Assembly (NCBI GenBank): GCA_900320545.1
Contig: ONSU01000009.1
Span: 62,001 to 126,000, forward strand
Reading direction: 5' to 3'
Source: an uncultured Bacteroidales bacterium
GTDB taxonomy: Bacteria > Bacteroidota > Bacteroidia > Bacteroidales > UBA932
Length of the DNA stretch: 64,000 bases
The notes beneath the pieces were generated by a model. The model did no database searches and had not been told where the DNA came from. It saw only the letters and a list, made by a program, of their open reading frames with translations. A program made the translations under genes and the position numbers. Position 1 is the stretch's first letter. Each line of letters begins with the position of its first letter. Positions 37,368-46,497 of the stretch are shown one piece after another.

Positions 37368-37934
37368 TTATTCTTTAGTTACTTGTGTAAAGCTGAGCTC
37401 GAGGAGGGTCTTCCTCCCGAAGATCACTACTACCACTTTGAGTTTGCTCCTGTCCTGAAGGATTTCTTCGACTGTTCCGCTGAAGCCGCTGAAAGGCCCG
37501 TCGGTGATCTTGACGGATTCGCCGAGGGTGAAATTGACCTCGGTCTCCGCCGCGGATACGGCGTTTTCGTCCTGCTGTCCGAGGATGCGCATCGCCTCTT
37601 CGTCACGAAGGGGGACGGGAATCCTGTCGGCGGAGCCGTCCGGGGCTTTCTCGGAGAGGAAGCCGGCCAGACCGGGAATGATGTGGCCTCTGATGATATA
37701 CTGGAGGTCGGCGCTCAGTTCGGCGTGGATCAGCACATAGCCGGGGAACAGAAGTCTGTCGACTTCCTTCCGCTTGCCGTTCTTGGTGACGATCTCTTTC
37801 TTGACCGGGACAAGGATCTGGTCCACCATTGCCTGGAGGGACGCGTTCCTTTCAACTTCTTTGGTCAGATAATCAGCGACTTTTTTCTCTTTGGTGCCTG
37901 CCGTACGGAGGACGTACCATTTCTTTTCGCTCAT
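37368..37934 (-). CDS. nusG: Transcription termination/antitermination factor NusG
   Basis: A 188-residue factor that binds RNA polymerase and links it to Rho or the ribosome. The N-terminal NGN domain reads KWYVLRTAGTKEKKVADYL and contains FPGYVLIHAEL; the C-terminal KOW motif is VKITDGPFSGFSGTVEEI. The start at 37934 (MSEKKWYV) matches the family; a start four codons upstream would add an unconserved piece. Confidence 0.97.
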   Translation of the reverse strand: MSEKKWYVLRTAGTKEKKVADYLTKEVERNASLQAMVDQILVPVKKEIVTKNGKRKEVDRLLFPGYVLIHAELSADLQYIIRGHIIPGLAGFLSEKAPDGSADRIPVPLRDEEAMRILGQQDENAVSAAETEVNFTLGESVKITDGPFSGFSGTVEEILQDRSKLKVVVVIFGRKTLLELSFTQVTKE

Positions 37935-37947
37935 AGAAACAATCAAA

Positions 37948-38136
37948 TTACAATGCGTAAATGAACTCCATCAAATTCTGGAAAGCGAAGTCCATGACGA
38001 AAACCACCAGGGCCAGGATCAGCGTGGACACCAGGACGAGGAGAGCGGAGCTCTGGAGCTTGTCCCAGGTAGGCCATGTGACCTTCTTGGTGAGTTCCTG
38101 AAAGGACTCTTTAAGATAGTTAATGAACTTTCTCAT
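37948..38136 (-). CDS. secE: Preprotein translocase subunit SecE
   Basis: A 62-residue, single-helix SecE of the short bacterial type. ESFQELTKKVTWPTWDKLQS is the conserved cytosolic clamp and is followed by one membrane segment (ALLVLVSTLILALVVFVMDF). It clamps SecY in the translocon. It lies between tRNA-Trp and nusG, the usual place. Confidence 0.96.
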   Translation of the reverse strand: MRKFINYLKESFQELTKKVTWPTWDKLQSSALLVLVSTLILALVVFVMDFAFQNLMEFIYAL

Positions 38137-38218
38137 CTTTGCTTTTAATGGACACCGGAAATTGGAAGCGGCTCCGGAGTCTGTTAAACATTTACCAAAT
38201 CGTAACCTTTGATATTGG

Positions 38219-38295
38219 CAGGGGAAGCAGGATTCGAACCCACATCGACGGTTTTGGAGACCGCTGAACTACCCTTGTCCTTGTTCTATTCCCCT
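38219..38295 (-). tRNA. tRNA-Trp (CCA anticodon)
   Basis: The minus strand folds as a tRNA: acceptor stem AGGGGAA/TTCCCCT, D arm GAAC/GTTC, anticodon loop CTCCAAA with anticodon CCA, T arm with TTCGAAT. Discriminator G is followed by an encoded CCA (38216-38218). Position between tuf and secE is typical. Confidence 0.96.
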
Positions 38296-38300
38296 GTAAA

Positions 38301-38329
38301 GGAGGACATCCCCATGGGGGACATCCTCC
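38301..38329 (-). promoter_or_regulatory. Hairpin between tuf and tRNA-Trp
   Basis: GGAGGA...TCCCC pairs with GGGGGA...TCCTCC with a two-base internal loop, directly behind the tuf stop. It lacks a T run, so it is more likely a processing or stability element than a terminator. Confidence 0.4.
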
Positions 38330-38349
38330 AGGAAGCATTCGTCAGAGAA

Positions 38350-39543
38350 TTACTCGATGATGCCGATCACCTGGCCTGCGCCGACGGTACGGCCGCCTTC
38401 GCGGATAGCGAACTGCTGGCCCTCGTTCATGGCGACGGGAGTGATGAGCTTCACAGTGATCTCGACATTGTCACCAGGCATCACCATCTCGACACCGGCA
38501 GGAAGCATGATCTCACCGGTAACGTCGAGGGTACGGATGAAGAACTGGGGACGATAGTGGTTGTGGAACGGAGTGTGCCGGCCGCCTTCGTCCTTCTTCA
38601 GGACGTAGATCTGAGCCTTGAACTCGGTGTGCGGAGTGATGCTGCCGGGCTTTGCCACGACCTCACCTCTCTTGACCTCTTTCTTGTCCACACCACGGAG
38701 GAGAAGACCGACATTGTCGCCGGCTTCGCCCTGGTCGAGGAGCTTGCGGAACATCTCGACGCCGGTGACGACGGTGTTGCGAGGCTCATCGGTGAAACCT
38801 ACGAGCTCGACAGGGTCGTTGACGTGGATGGTACCAGCCTCGATACGACCGGTAACGACAGTACCACGGCCAGTGATGGAGAAGATGTCCTCGATAGGCA
38901 TGAGGAACGGCTTGTCAACGAGGCGCTCCGGAAGCGGAATGTACTCGTCGACGGCATCCATCAGCTCCATGACTTTGTCTTCCCACTTTTTCTCGCCGTT
39001 GAGGGCGCCGAGAGCGGAACCACGGATGATAGGGCAGTCCTCGTCGAACTTGTAGAAAGCGAGGAGGTCACGGATCTCCATTTCTACGAGGTCGAGCATC
39101 TCCTCATCATCGACAAGGTCAACCTTGTTCATGAAAACGAGGATCTTGGGGACGTTTACCTGACGGGCGAGAAGGATGTGCTCGCGGGTCTGGGGCATAG
39201 GACCGTCGGTGGCGGCGACCACGAGGATCGCACCGTCCATCTGGGCGGCACCGGTAACCATGTTCTTCACATAGTCGGCGTGGCCCGGGCAGTCGACGTG
39301 CGCATAGTGGCGCTTCTCGGTCTCATACTCGACGTGAGCGGTGTTGATGGTAATACCACGCTCCTTCTCTTCAGGGGCGTTGTCAATCTGATCGAAGGAT
39401 TTCACCTTGTCAGCATTGCCGGACACTCTCTCGGCCAGCACCTTGGTGATGGCGGCGGTGAGGGTGGTCTTGCCGTGGTCAACGTGGCCGATAGTACCGA
39501 TGTTGACGTGCGGTTTGGTTCTCTGGAATGTTTCTTTTGCCAT
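38350..39543 (-). CDS. tuf: Translation elongation factor Tu
   Basis: A 397-residue GTPase carrying aminoacyl-tRNA to the ribosome. G motifs are visible: GHVDHGKTT (G1), [12 protein letters not shown] (G3), [10 protein letters not shown] (G4) and SALGALNG (G5). It begins [20 protein letters not shown]; the start at 39543 is fixed by this. It lies directly downstream of the four-tRNA cluster and is probably cotranscribed with it. Confidence 0.99.
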   Translation of the reverse strand: MAKETFQRTKPHVNIGTIGHVDHGKTTLTAAITKVLAERVSGNADKVKSFDQIDNAPEEKERGITINTAHVEYETEKRHYAHVDCPGHADYVKNMVTGAAQMDGAILVVAATDGPMPQTREHILLARQVNVPKILVFMNKVDLVDDEEMLDLVEMEIRDLLAFYKFDEDCPIIRGSALGALNGEKKWEDKVMELMDAVDEYIPLPERLVDKPFLMPIEDIFSITGRGTVVTGRIEAGTIHVNDPVELVGFTDEPRNTVVTGVEMFRKLLDQGEAGDNVGLLLRGVDKKEVKRGEVVAKPGSITPHTEFKAQIYVLKKDEGGRHTPFHNHYRPQFFIRTLDVTGEIMLPAGVEMVMPGDNVEITVKLITPVAMNEGQQFAIREGGRTVGAGQVIGIIE

Positions 39544-39586
39544 AATATTATGATTAAAAAGTTTTTGTCCTATACACAAAATTTGG

Positions 39587-39658
<72 letters not shown>

Positions 39659-39664
39659 TTTTCG

Positions 39665-39737
39665 AGCGGAAAACGAGGTTCGAACTCGCGACCCTCAGCT
39701 TGGAAGGCTGATGCTCTACCAACTGAGCTACTTCCGC
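39665..39737 (-). tRNA. tRNA-Gly (TCC anticodon)
   Basis: Acceptor GCGGAAG/TTTCCGC, anticodon loop CTTCCAA (anticodon TCC), T loop TTCGAAC. No CCA is encoded, unlike its neighbours. Confidence 0.95.
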
Positions 39738-39746
39738 TTGTCGTGG

Positions 39747-39828
39747 TGGGGAGAGCAGGATTCGAACCTACGAAGGCATCGCCAGCAGATTTACAGTCTG
39801 CCCCAGTTGGCCACTTTGGTATCTCCCC
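39747..39828 (-). tRNA. tRNA-Tyr (GTA anticodon)
   Basis: Acceptor GGGGAGA/TCTCCCC, anticodon loop CTGTAAA (anticodon GTA), and a long variable arm as expected for a class II tyrosine tRNA. CCA is encoded at 39744-39746. Confidence 0.95.
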
Positions 39829-39858
39829 AGTTGATGTTCTCTTGTTGCCAGAATGTGG

Positions 39859-39932
39859 AGCCGATGGAGGGATTCGAACCCACGACCCCGAGATTACAAA
39901 TCACGTGCTCTGGCCAACTGAGCTACATCGGC
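39859..39932 (-). tRNA. tRNA-Thr (TGT anticodon)
   Basis: Acceptor GCCGATG/CATCGGC, anticodon loop TTTGTAA (anticodon TGT), with one T-T mismatch in the anticodon stem, T loop TTCGAAT. CCA is encoded at 39856-39858. It is the first gene of the operon. Confidence 0.95.
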
Positions 39933-39969
39933 GTTATTTCAAACAGCCACCCCTTTTCAAAAGGGAATG

Positions 39970-40001
39970 CAAAGTTAGAAAATTATTCTGATTCTGCAAA
40001 A
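39970..40001 (-). promoter_or_regulatory. Near-consensus promoter of the tRNA-tuf-rpoBC operon
   Basis: On the minus strand TTTTG (39997-40001), a 19-nt spacer and TAACTTTG (39970-39977) match the Bacteroidota promoter closely. The box is 38 nt before the first tRNA. Nothing else comparable is seen between here and rpoC. Confidence 0.75.
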
Positions 40002-40010
40002 CTTTTCCAA

Positions 40011-41897
40011 CTATTTTTTAATTATTTTTTCAATCCGCGCCAGGATTCCGTCGGAATCGAGTCCGCACGAGGCCCTCTGCTCCTTCTGGGACGCGTGCGG
40101 GATGAAAAGGTCGGGAATGCCGATGCCTTCCAGGGCGGGACTGCCCGCCGAACGGGCGAAATATTCGGATACCGCACCGTAGAGTCCGCCGAGAAGGGTG
40201 CCGTCCTCGACGGTGATGACCGCCCGGAAACGTTCCCGGACTTCGTCCAGGATCCCGGTGTCAAGCGGCTTGATGAATCGCATCGCATAGACGGCCGGCC
40301 GGAACCCGTAGGTTTCCAGGCATTTGCCGGCCGCTTCGACGGCCGCTCCGTCGTAGGGGCCGAGGGTCAGGATGGCGATCTTTTCTCCGGACAGCACTTC
40401 CTCTCCCTTTCCGGACGGAATCTCCGTGAAGGGCTCGTCTTTCCACGAAACCCCTTGTCCGCACCCGCGCGGGTACCTTATAATATATAGTCCCGTATCC
40501 GGGCCCTGAGGCCGGTGCAGGGCGCTGTACATCAGATTCTTCAGGTCGAGTTCGTCTTTCGGCGCGGCGATGACGGCTCCGGGAATGCTGCGGTAGGCGG
40601 ACAGGTCGAAGGCCCCTCCGTGCGTGGCGCCGTCTTCTCCGACGAGACCGGCCCGGTCCAGGCACAGGACGACGGGCAGCCCCTGCAGGGCGACGTCGTG
40701 GATCAGCTGGTCGTAGGCGCGCTGGGAGAAGGAGGAGTAGATGTTGCAGAACGGACGGAGTCCGCCGGCTGCGAGGCCTGCCGAGAAGGTGACGGCGTGC
40801 TCTTCTTCGATGCCGACGTCGAAGAAACGGTCGGGGTAGGCCTCGGCGAAATGGGTCATTCCGCTGCCGGAGGCCATCGCCGGCGTGATGCCGACGACGC
40901 GGTCGTCGAGTCCGGCCAGGGAGGTGAGTACGCTGCCGAAAACATCCTGGTAGCGGTCGGCCTTGTAGGCGGAGGGAAGGCGTTCGCCCGTCTCGGGGTT
41001 GAAGCGGCCCGGGGCGTGCCAGGTGGTCGGGTCGGCTTCGGCGGGGGCGTATCCCTTGCCTTTCCGGGTGATGCAGTGGAGGATGCGGGGCCCCTTGAGG
41101 GGGGCGATTTTCTCCAGGACGGAGGTCATCGCGGCGATGTCGTTGCCGTCCACGGGGCCGAAGTAGCGGAATCCCAGCGCCTCGAAAAGGGCGCCGCCGG
41201 ATTCGCGGACCAGGCTTGACTTGGCGTTGACGACCTTCCTCTGGATCCAGTGGCGGAGGCGGCTCTCGCCGAGGAGATTCCACACGCGGTGCTTGACTTT
41301 GTTGTAGGCCGGATTGGTGGTGAGCTTCAGCAGGTAGTTGTGCATCCCGCCCGTGGGCTTGTCGATGGAGAAGTTGTTGTCGTTGAGAATGACGAGGATG
41401 TCGGCCTTGCTGCTGCCGGCGTTGTTGAGCCCTTCCCAGGCGAGGCCGCCGGTAAGGGCGCCGTCGCCGATGACCGCTACGACTTTCTCGGATGTGCCTT
41501 TGATCTTGGCTGCTTCGGCGAGGCCGAGGGCCGCGGAAACGGAGGTGGAGGAATGCCCGGCGCCGAAAGCGTCATACGGGCTTTCCGCCATCTTGGGGAA
41601 TCCGCTGATGCCGCCGCTGCGGCGCATCGTCTTAAACGCCTCCCGCCGTCCGGTGAGGATCTTGTGGGCGTAGGCCTGGTGCCCGACGTCGAAGACCAGT
41701 TTGTCCCCGGGGGTGTGGAATACCCTGTGCAGGGCCACGATAATCTCTACGGCACCGAGGCTGGCCCCGAGGTGCCCGGGATTGACCGCGCAGCATTCCA
41801 CCATATATTTACGCACCTCCGCACAGAGCTGTTCCAACTCTTCCGGGCGGAGGGCCCGGAGGTCTTCCGGGCTGTTGATCTTTTCCAGTAAATCCAT
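40011..41897 (-). CDS. dxs: 1-deoxy-D-xylulose-5-phosphate synthase
   Basis: A 628-residue thiamine diphosphate enzyme condensing pyruvate and glyceraldehyde 3-phosphate, the first step of the MEP isoprenoid pathway. Visible motifs are VNPGHLGASLGAVEI, FDVGHQAYAHKILTGR, the ThDP motif GDGALTGGLAWEGLNNAG with NDN, and in the transketolase domain FDVGIEEEHAVTFSAGLA and DRAGLVGEDGATHGG. The start at 41897 (MDLLEKI) is nearest a TACCTTTG box. Length is normal. Confidence 0.97.
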   Translation of the reverse strand: MDLLEKINSPEDLRALRPEELEQLCAEVRKYMVECCAVNPGHLGASLGAVEIIVALHRVFHTPGDKLVFDVGHQAYAHKILTGRREAFKTMRRSGGISGFPKMAESPYDAFGAGHSSTSVSAALGLAEAAKIKGTSEKVVAVIGDGALTGGLAWEGLNNAGSSKADILVILNDNNFSIDKPTGGMHNYLLKLTTNPAYNKVKHRVWNLLGESRLRHWIQRKVVNAKSSLVRESGGALFEALGFRYFGPVDGNDIAAMTSVLEKIAPLKGPRILHCITRKGKGYAPAEADPTTWHAPGRFNPETGERLPSAYKADRYQDVFGSVLTSLAGLDDRVVGITPAMASGSGMTHFAEAYPDRFFDVGIEEEHAVTFSAGLAAGGLRPFCNIYSSFSQRAYDQLIHDVALQGLPVVLCLDRAGLVGEDGATHGGAFDLSAYRSIPGAVIAAPKDELDLKNLMYSALHRPQGPDTGLYIIRYPRGCGQGVSWKDEPFTEIPSGKGEEVLSGEKIAILTLGPYDGAAVEAAGKCLETYGFRPAVYAMRFIKPLDTGILDEVRERFRAVITVEDGTLLGGLYGAVSEYFARSAGSPALEGIGIPDLFIPHASQKEQRASCGLDSDGILARIEKIIKK

Positions 41898-41906
41898 ATA
41901 TTTCCA

Positions 41907-41914
41907 CAAAGGTA
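41907..41914 (-). promoter_or_regulatory. -7 promoter box of dxs
   Basis: The minus strand reads TACCTTTG, ending 9 nt before the dxs ATG, again leaving almost no leader. Confidence 0.55.
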
Positions 41915-41924
41915 ACATTATTTT

Positions 41925-41954
41925 TTGTGTTTTTTTGGCTTTTTGCTAACTTAG
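41925..41954 (+). promoter_or_regulatory. Promoter of the tandem MFS genes
   Basis: TTG (41925-41927), a 19-nt spacer and TAACTTAG (41947-41954, one mismatch to TAnnTTTG) lie about 40 nt before the ATG at 41994. Confidence 0.45.
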
Positions 41955-41993
41955 CGACTTGTTCGGTTTGAAAATATATAAAGTATAATCGAT

Positions 41994-43622
41994 ATGTCTG
42001 AAACCATTCAAAAGACCCTGAGGGATTCGGCCGCGCTGCGCTGGACCGCCCTTCTGCTGCTCGCCCTGGCGATGTTCTGCTCGTACATTTTCATGGATAT
42101 CCTGTCTCCGATCAAGGATCTGATGCAGGAGACGCGCGGGTGGGATTCCACCGCCTTCGGCACGATGCAGGGCTCGGAAGTGTTCCTCAACGTTTTCGTA
42201 TTCTTCCTTATCTTCGCCGGCATCATTCTCGACAAGATGGGAGTCCGCTTCACGGCGGTCCTGTCCGCCGCGGTGATGCTCGTCGGCGCCTGCATCAAAT
42301 GGTATGCGGTGTCGCCGGCCTTCATCGGCACCGGCCTTGAGACCTGGTTCACCGAGCATCTCAACTACATTCCGCTCTTCGACGAACTGGGCGTTTCGCC
42401 TTTCTACAGGGGAATGCCCGCGTCGGCAAAGGTCGCGGCCTGCGGCTTCATGATCTTCGGATGCGGCTGCGAGATGGCCGGCATTACGGTGTCGCGCGGT
42501 ATCGTGAAATGGTTCAAGGGCCGTGAGATGGCTCTCGCGATGGGCTCGGAGATGGCTCTGGCCCGTCTCGGCGTCGCCACCTGCATGATCTTCTCGCCCT
42601 TCTTCGCCAAGCTCGGCGGTCATGTGGAGGTCTCCCGCAGCGTCGCTTTCGGCGTGGTGCTGATGTGCATCGCCCTGATGATGACCATCGTGTACTTCTT
42701 TATGGACAAGAAACTGGACAGCCAGACCGGCGAGGCCGAGGAGAAGGACGATCCGTTCAAGATCAGCGATATCGGCAAGATCCTCTCCGACGGCGGATTC
42801 TGGATCGTCGCCCTGCTGTGCGTGCTGTATTATAGCGCCATTTTCCCGTTCCAGAAATATGCGGTGAATATGCTCCAGTGCAACCTGACACTCACCGAGC
42901 CCGCCGCCGGTTCCTTCTGGGCCGGCTCTAGCGTGACCATCATCCAGTATGTGATCATGCTGCTGGTGGCCGCTACGGGATTCGCCAGCAATTTCCAGAA
43001 GGTTCCCGCCCGGAAATATCTCTTCCTCGGCATCTCCGTGGCTTCGCTGATTGTCTATTGCTATATGGGTTACATGCGGCAGAGCGCCGAATCCATCTTC
43101 GCGGTATTCCCGCTGCTGGCCGTGCTCATTACCCCGATTCTCGGCAACTACCTCGACCACAAGGGGAAAGGCGCCTCGATGCTGGTGCTCGGCTCGATCC
43201 TCCTGATCGCCTGCCATCTGACCTTCGCTTTCATCCTGCCGCTGTTCAAGGGCAATGCCGTCGGCGGGGCGATTGTCGCCTATGTGACCATCCTCGTGCT
43301 CGGCTCCAGCTTCTCGCTGGTCCCGGCGGCCCTCTGGCCTTCGGTTCCGAAACTGGTGGACGCCAAGGTGATCGGATCGGCCTACGCACTGATCTTCTGG
43401 ATCCAGAACATCGGCCTGTGGCTGTTCCCGCTGCTGATCGGCAAGGTGCTTGACAAGACCAATCCCGGCGTCACCGATCCGACGCAGTTCAACTACACGG
43501 CCCCGCTGGTGATGCTCGCCTGCCTCGGCGTCGCCGCCCTCGCGCTCGGTCTCGTCCTCAAGGTCGTCGACCGCAAGAAGAAACTCGGACTCGAGGAACC
43601 CAACATCAAACCTGCGCAGTAA
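41994..43622 (+). CDS. MFS transporter (first of a tandem pair)
   Basis: A 542-residue inner-membrane protein with about 12 membrane segments and MFS features (IFAGIILDKMGVRFTAV in the segment 2-3 loop). A charged central loop (DSQTGEAEEKDDPFKISDIG) separates the halves. RGIVKWFKGREMALAMGSEM and SLVPAALWPSVPKLVDAKVI are shared almost word for word with the next gene, so the two are paralogues. The substrate cannot be read from the sequence; an organic anion or nitrate/nitrite-like role would be a guess. Confidence 0.85.
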   Translation: MSETIQKTLRDSAALRWTALLLLALAMFCSYIFMDILSPIKDLMQETRGWDSTAFGTMQGSEVFLNVFVFFLIFAGIILDKMGVRFTAVLSAAVMLVGACIKWYAVSPAFIGTGLETWFTEHLNYIPLFDELGVSPFYRGMPASAKVAACGFMIFGCGCEMAGITVSRGIVKWFKGREMALAMGSEMALARLGVATCMIFSPFFAKLGGHVEVSRSVAFGVVLMCIALMMTIVYFFMDKKLDSQTGEAEEKDDPFKISDIGKILSDGGFWIVALLCVLYYSAIFPFQKYAVNMLQCNLTLTEPAAGSFWAGSSVTIIQYVIMLLVAATGFASNFQKVPARKYLFLGISVASLIVYCYMGYMRQSAESIFAVFPLLAVLITPILGNYLDHKGKGASMLVLGSILLIACHLTFAFILPLFKGNAVGGAIVAYVTILVLGSSFSLVPAALWPSVPKLVDAKVIGSAYALIFWIQNIGLWLFPLLIGKVLDKTNPGVTDPTQFNYTAPLVMLACLGVAALALGLVLKVVDRKKKLGLEEPNIKPAQ

Positions 43623-44990
43623 ATGACCTTACAACAGCGTCCTGTCGGCAAGTGGCTGCCCTGGGTGGCCCTTGCCTGCCTTGTCGTCCCGATGTTCGGG
43701 TCCTATTTCTTCGACGATATGTTCTCGACCGTATCGTTCATCTTCAAGGATCCGACGATGCTCGCGCTCGGCTGGAGCTCTACCGACTACGGTTTCTACG
43801 CCGGCGGATATTCGACTCTCTGCGTCTTCGGCGGGCTGGTCCTGTGCGGCATTCTGCTGGATAAGTGGGGCGTACGGATTACCGGATCCATCTTTGTCGC
43901 GATGATGATCGGGGGCGCGGCCCTGGTGTACGGGGCGCTCCGCAGCGGGGCGGCTCCTGCCCGCTCGCTGGCCGTCGCCTATACGGGCTGTATGCTCTTC
44001 GGCCTGGGCAGCGAGATTGCCGGTACGGCCGTCAACCGTTCCATTGCAAAATGGTTCAAGGGGGGCAATATGGCGCTGGCGATGGGCGTGCAGCTTTCCA
44101 TCGCCCGTCTCGGCAGCGCGACCGCGATGGTCGTGGCGCCGATGCTGATCGTCGAGAAACCCGGTACGGTATATTCGCTTGCCGAAACGGCATCCCCGGC
44201 CTTCGTCGGTCTGATGCTCCTGCTGCTCGGCGGCGTTCTCTGGGCTCTGTTCGTGGCGATGGACGCCCGTTTTGACGCCCGTATGCGCGCTCTGTATACC
44301 GGCACCCGTCATTCCGGACCCGATCAGGAGTCTTCATCGTCCGAGGACGAATTCCACCTTTCGGACGTCTGGAAGGTCCTCACCAACAAGAACTTCCTGC
44401 TGGTGGCGCTGCTCTGCGTATTCTTCTACAGCAGCATTATTTCTTTCAAGAAATTCGGCGGCGCCATCCTCGTTCCCCGCTTCGGGATCTCGGCGACGAC
44501 CGCCGGCTGGATGGTGGCTTCGCTGCCGTTCTCGACGGTCATTTTCGCCCCGCTCTTCGGCCTGCTGGTCGACAAGTTCGGAAATGGAACCCGCTGGATG
44601 ATCGCCGGTTCCATCCTCGCCGTGGCCGCCCATCTGCTGCTGGCTTTCGCCCCGCAGGGCGTCCCGCTATGGGGCTATCTGTCGATGGCGCTGCTCGGAT
44701 TCGGGTATTCGCTCGTCCCGGCGGCCCTGTGGCCTTCGCTGCCGAAGATTGTCCCCGAGAAGGCGCTCGGCACGGCCTTCGCCTTGACGTACTGGGTTCA
44801 GAATCTGGGGCTTATGCTTTTCAAGACGGTATCCGGGAAGATTTTCGATGCTTCCGGCGAGGCGGGTCCCGTCCACGCCGAACTGATGTTCATCGGCCTC
44901 GCGGCCCTTTCCATCGTAACGGCGCTGTTGCTGGCGCTGGTATCAAAGAAAAACCCGCAACTCGGTCTGGACCGGGCTGCGGGGAAATAA
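43623..44990 (+). CDS. MFS transporter (second of a tandem pair)
   Basis: A 455-residue paralogue of the preceding transporter, starting on the base after its stop. It has the same blocks (RSIAKWFKGGNMALAMGVQL, LGFGYSLVPAALWPSLPKIV) and about 12 membrane segments. The central loop contains a dispersed palindromic element at 44308-44333, translated as RHSGPDQES. The coupling suggests the pair works on related substrates or as a heterodimer. It ends one base before the convergent ssb gene. Confidence 0.85.
   Translation: MTLQQRPVGKWLPWVALACLVVPMFGSYFFDDMFSTVSFIFKDPTMLALGWSSTDYGFYAGGYSTLCVFGGLVLCGILLDKWGVRITGSIFVAMMIGGAALVYGALRSGAAPARSLAVAYTGCMLFGLGSEIAGTAVNRSIAKWFKGGNMALAMGVQLSIARLGSATAMVVAPMLIVEKPGTVYSLAETASPAFVGLMLLLLGGVLWALFVAMDARFDARMRALYTGTRHSGPDQESSSSEDEFHLSDVWKVLTNKNFLLVALLCVFFYSSIISFKKFGGAILVPRFGISATTAGWMVASLPFSTVIFAPLFGLLVDKFGNGTRWMIAGSILAVAAHLLLAFAPQGVPLWGYLSMALLGFGYSLVPAALWPSLPKIVPEKALGTAFALTYWVQNLGLMLFKTVSGKIFDASGEAGPVHAELMFIGLAALSIVTALLLALVSKKNPQLGLDRAAGK
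44308..44333. repeat. Dispersed palindromic element (copy 4) inside an MFS gene
   Basis: A 26-bp copy beginning GTCATTCCGG lies in frame in the loop between the two transporter halves, where an extra peptide is tolerated. Confidence 0.7.
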
Positions 44991-45509
44991 TCAGAACGGA
45001 AGGTCGTCGTCACCCTGGCCGGCGTCGGATACCGGGGCGGCGGGCGGCGGCACGACCGGTGCGGATGCCTGTGCGGGCTGGTAGGCCGGCTGCTGGGGCC
45101 TGGGCTGCTGGAAAGCGGGTGCGGCGGCGGGAGCCGTTGCGGGAGCGCTTTCGCCCTGTCCGTCGGGACGGCGTCCCAGGAGTTGGAGGGTGTCGGTCAC
45201 GACCTCGGTCGTGTAGCGTTTGTTGCCGGTCTGGTCGGTCCAGGAACGCGTCCTGAGACGGCCTTCAATGTAGAGCTGGGTGCCTTTGTGCACAAAGCGT
45301 TCGACCACGTCGGCGTTGTTGCGCCAGGCGACGATGTTGTGCCATTCGGTGTTTTCACGGGTCTCGCCGTTGCGGTCGCGGTAGCGCTCCGTGGTGGCGA
45401 GGGTGAAGGATGCGACTTTGGTTGCCCCTTGAGCGGAATTCTGATCGAGGTAACGTACTGAGGGGTCTTGTCCAACGTTACCGATAAGCATGACTTTGTT
45501 GAGTGACAT
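44991..45509 (-). CDS. ssb: Single-stranded DNA-binding protein
   Basis: A 172-residue SSB. The OB-fold occupies residues 1-105 (MSLNKVMLIGNVGQDPSVRY, EWHNIVAWRNNADVVERFV, YIEGRLRTRSW), followed by an Ala/Pro/Gln-rich linker and the acidic C-terminal tip GQGDDDLPF that recruits replication and repair proteins. Confidence 0.97.
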   Translation of the reverse strand: MSLNKVMLIGNVGQDPSVRYLDQNSAQGATKVASFTLATTERYRDRNGETRENTEWHNIVAWRNNADVVERFVHKGTQLYIEGRLRTRSWTDQTGNKRYTTEVVTDTLQLLGRRPDGQGESAPATAPAAAPAFQQPRPQQPAYQPAQASAPVVPPPAAPVSDAGQGDDDLPF

Positions 45510-45569
45510 AACTTTACAATATTTTGGTTTGCTAAGTTATGTATTTTCGGGGGAATATGCAAGAGAAAT

Positions 45570-46409
45570 TTAGCGGCGCTGGCGGACGGCCTCGTAGAGG
45601 AGGATGGCCGTGGAGACGCTGACGTTCAGCGAGTCGAGGCGCCCCTGCATCGGGATGCGGATGTGGGCGGTGGCGGCATTGCGCCAGCGGTCGGTGAGGC
45701 CGGTGGATTCGGTCCCCATCACGAGGGCGGTACCGCCGGTCATCGGCGTATCGTAGTACAGTTCGGAATCCTGCAGCTGGGCGGTGAGGATGGCGATGCC
45801 GCGGGCCTGAAGGAAAGCGATGGCCTCCTCGGAGGAGCAGGCGACGGTCGGTACGGTGAAGATGCCGCCGAGCGAGGCGCGGATCAGGTTGGGATTCCAG
45901 AGGTCGGTAAGCGGATCGCAGACGATGAGGGCGTCGACTCCCGCCGCATCGGCTGTCCGGAGGATGGCGCCGATGTTGCCCGGCTTCTCCACGCCTTCGA
46001 TGACGGCGATGAGGGGATTCTCGGGGAGGGAAAGGTCTTCCAGCCGGCGTTCCCGGATCCGCACTTCGGCGACGACCCCTTCCGTCGCGCCCCGGTAGGT
46101 GACTTTCTCGAGGAGGGGGCGTGGGAGGGCGATGACGCGCGGGGAGGAGGTTCCGGGCACAAGGCCTGGAATGACGGTGCCGAGTTCTGGAATGACGCTG
46201 CTCGACGGGTCGGACAGACCGCTCAGATCCGCGCTGACGAACAGCGTGTCGATCTCGAAGCCGGCTTCGATGCAGTGCTGAATTTCGCGGCGGCCCTCCA
46301 CGACAAAGAGCCCCTGCTCACGGCGTGCGCGGGATTTCTCCTGCAGGAGCAGGAGGTTTTTGATCTTCGGATTCTGGGCCGAAGAGATACTCTGTATGGC
46401 AGTATTCAT
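45570..46409 (-). CDS. TrmH-family (SpoU) RNA methyltransferase
   Basis: A 279-residue 2'-O-ribose methyltransferase of the SPOUT class. An N-terminal substrate-binding part (NPKIKNLLLLQEKSRARREQ, LFVVEGRREI) precedes the knotted domain with EGVEKPGNIGAILRTADAAG, TALVMGTESTGLTD and the final SLNVSVSTAILLYEAVRQR. Between the two lies an insert of about 25 residues (SVIPELGTVIPGLVPGTSS) encoded by a dispersed palindromic element. The exact RNA target (23S rRNA or tRNA) is not clear. The start at 46409 is the only ATG; a TTG two codons earlier is possible. Confidence 0.9.
   Translation of the reverse strand: MNTAIQSISSAQNPKIKNLLLLQEKSRARREQGLFVVEGRREIQHCIEAGFEIDTLFVSADLSGLSDPSSSVIPELGTVIPGLVPGTSSPRVIALPRPLLEKVTYRGATEGVVAEVRIRERRLEDLSLPENPLIAVIEGVEKPGNIGAILRTADAAGVDALIVCDPLTDLWNPNLIRASLGGIFTVPTVACSSEEAIAFLQARGIAILTAQLQDSELYYDTPMTGGTALVMGTESTGLTDRWRNAATAHIRIPMQGRLDSLNVSVSTAILLYEAVRQRR
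46149..46196. repeat. Dispersed palindromic element (copy 5) inside a methyltransferase gene
   Basis: One full copy (46149-46175, GGTTCCGGGC...CTGGAATGAC) and one half copy (ending GGAATGAC at 46196) lie in frame in the gene. They encode the VIPELGTVIPGLVPGT insert. Confidence 0.8.
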
Positions 46410-46433
46410 CAGCAATGTCGGCTCGAAGGTTTA

Positions 46434-46478
46434 GCCACCATAGGTGGCCGGGGGTATGCAAGGGGGCAGGGCCCCCTT
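46434..46478. repeat. Two short perfect hairpins between lysS and the methyltransferase gene
   Basis: GCCACC-ATA-GGTGGC (46434-46448) and an 8-bp stem AAGGGGGC/GCCCCCTT with 3-nt loop (46460-46478). On the minus strand the T run precedes rather than follows the stem, so this is not a standard lysS terminator; it may be a structured repeat or processing site. Confidence 0.55.
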
Positions 46479-46497
46479 AAAAACAGCGAAAAGTTCG

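Noticed and set aside
46460-46478. The GC-rich hairpin as a lysS terminator
   Set aside because: On the lysS strand the T run lies before the stem, not after it.
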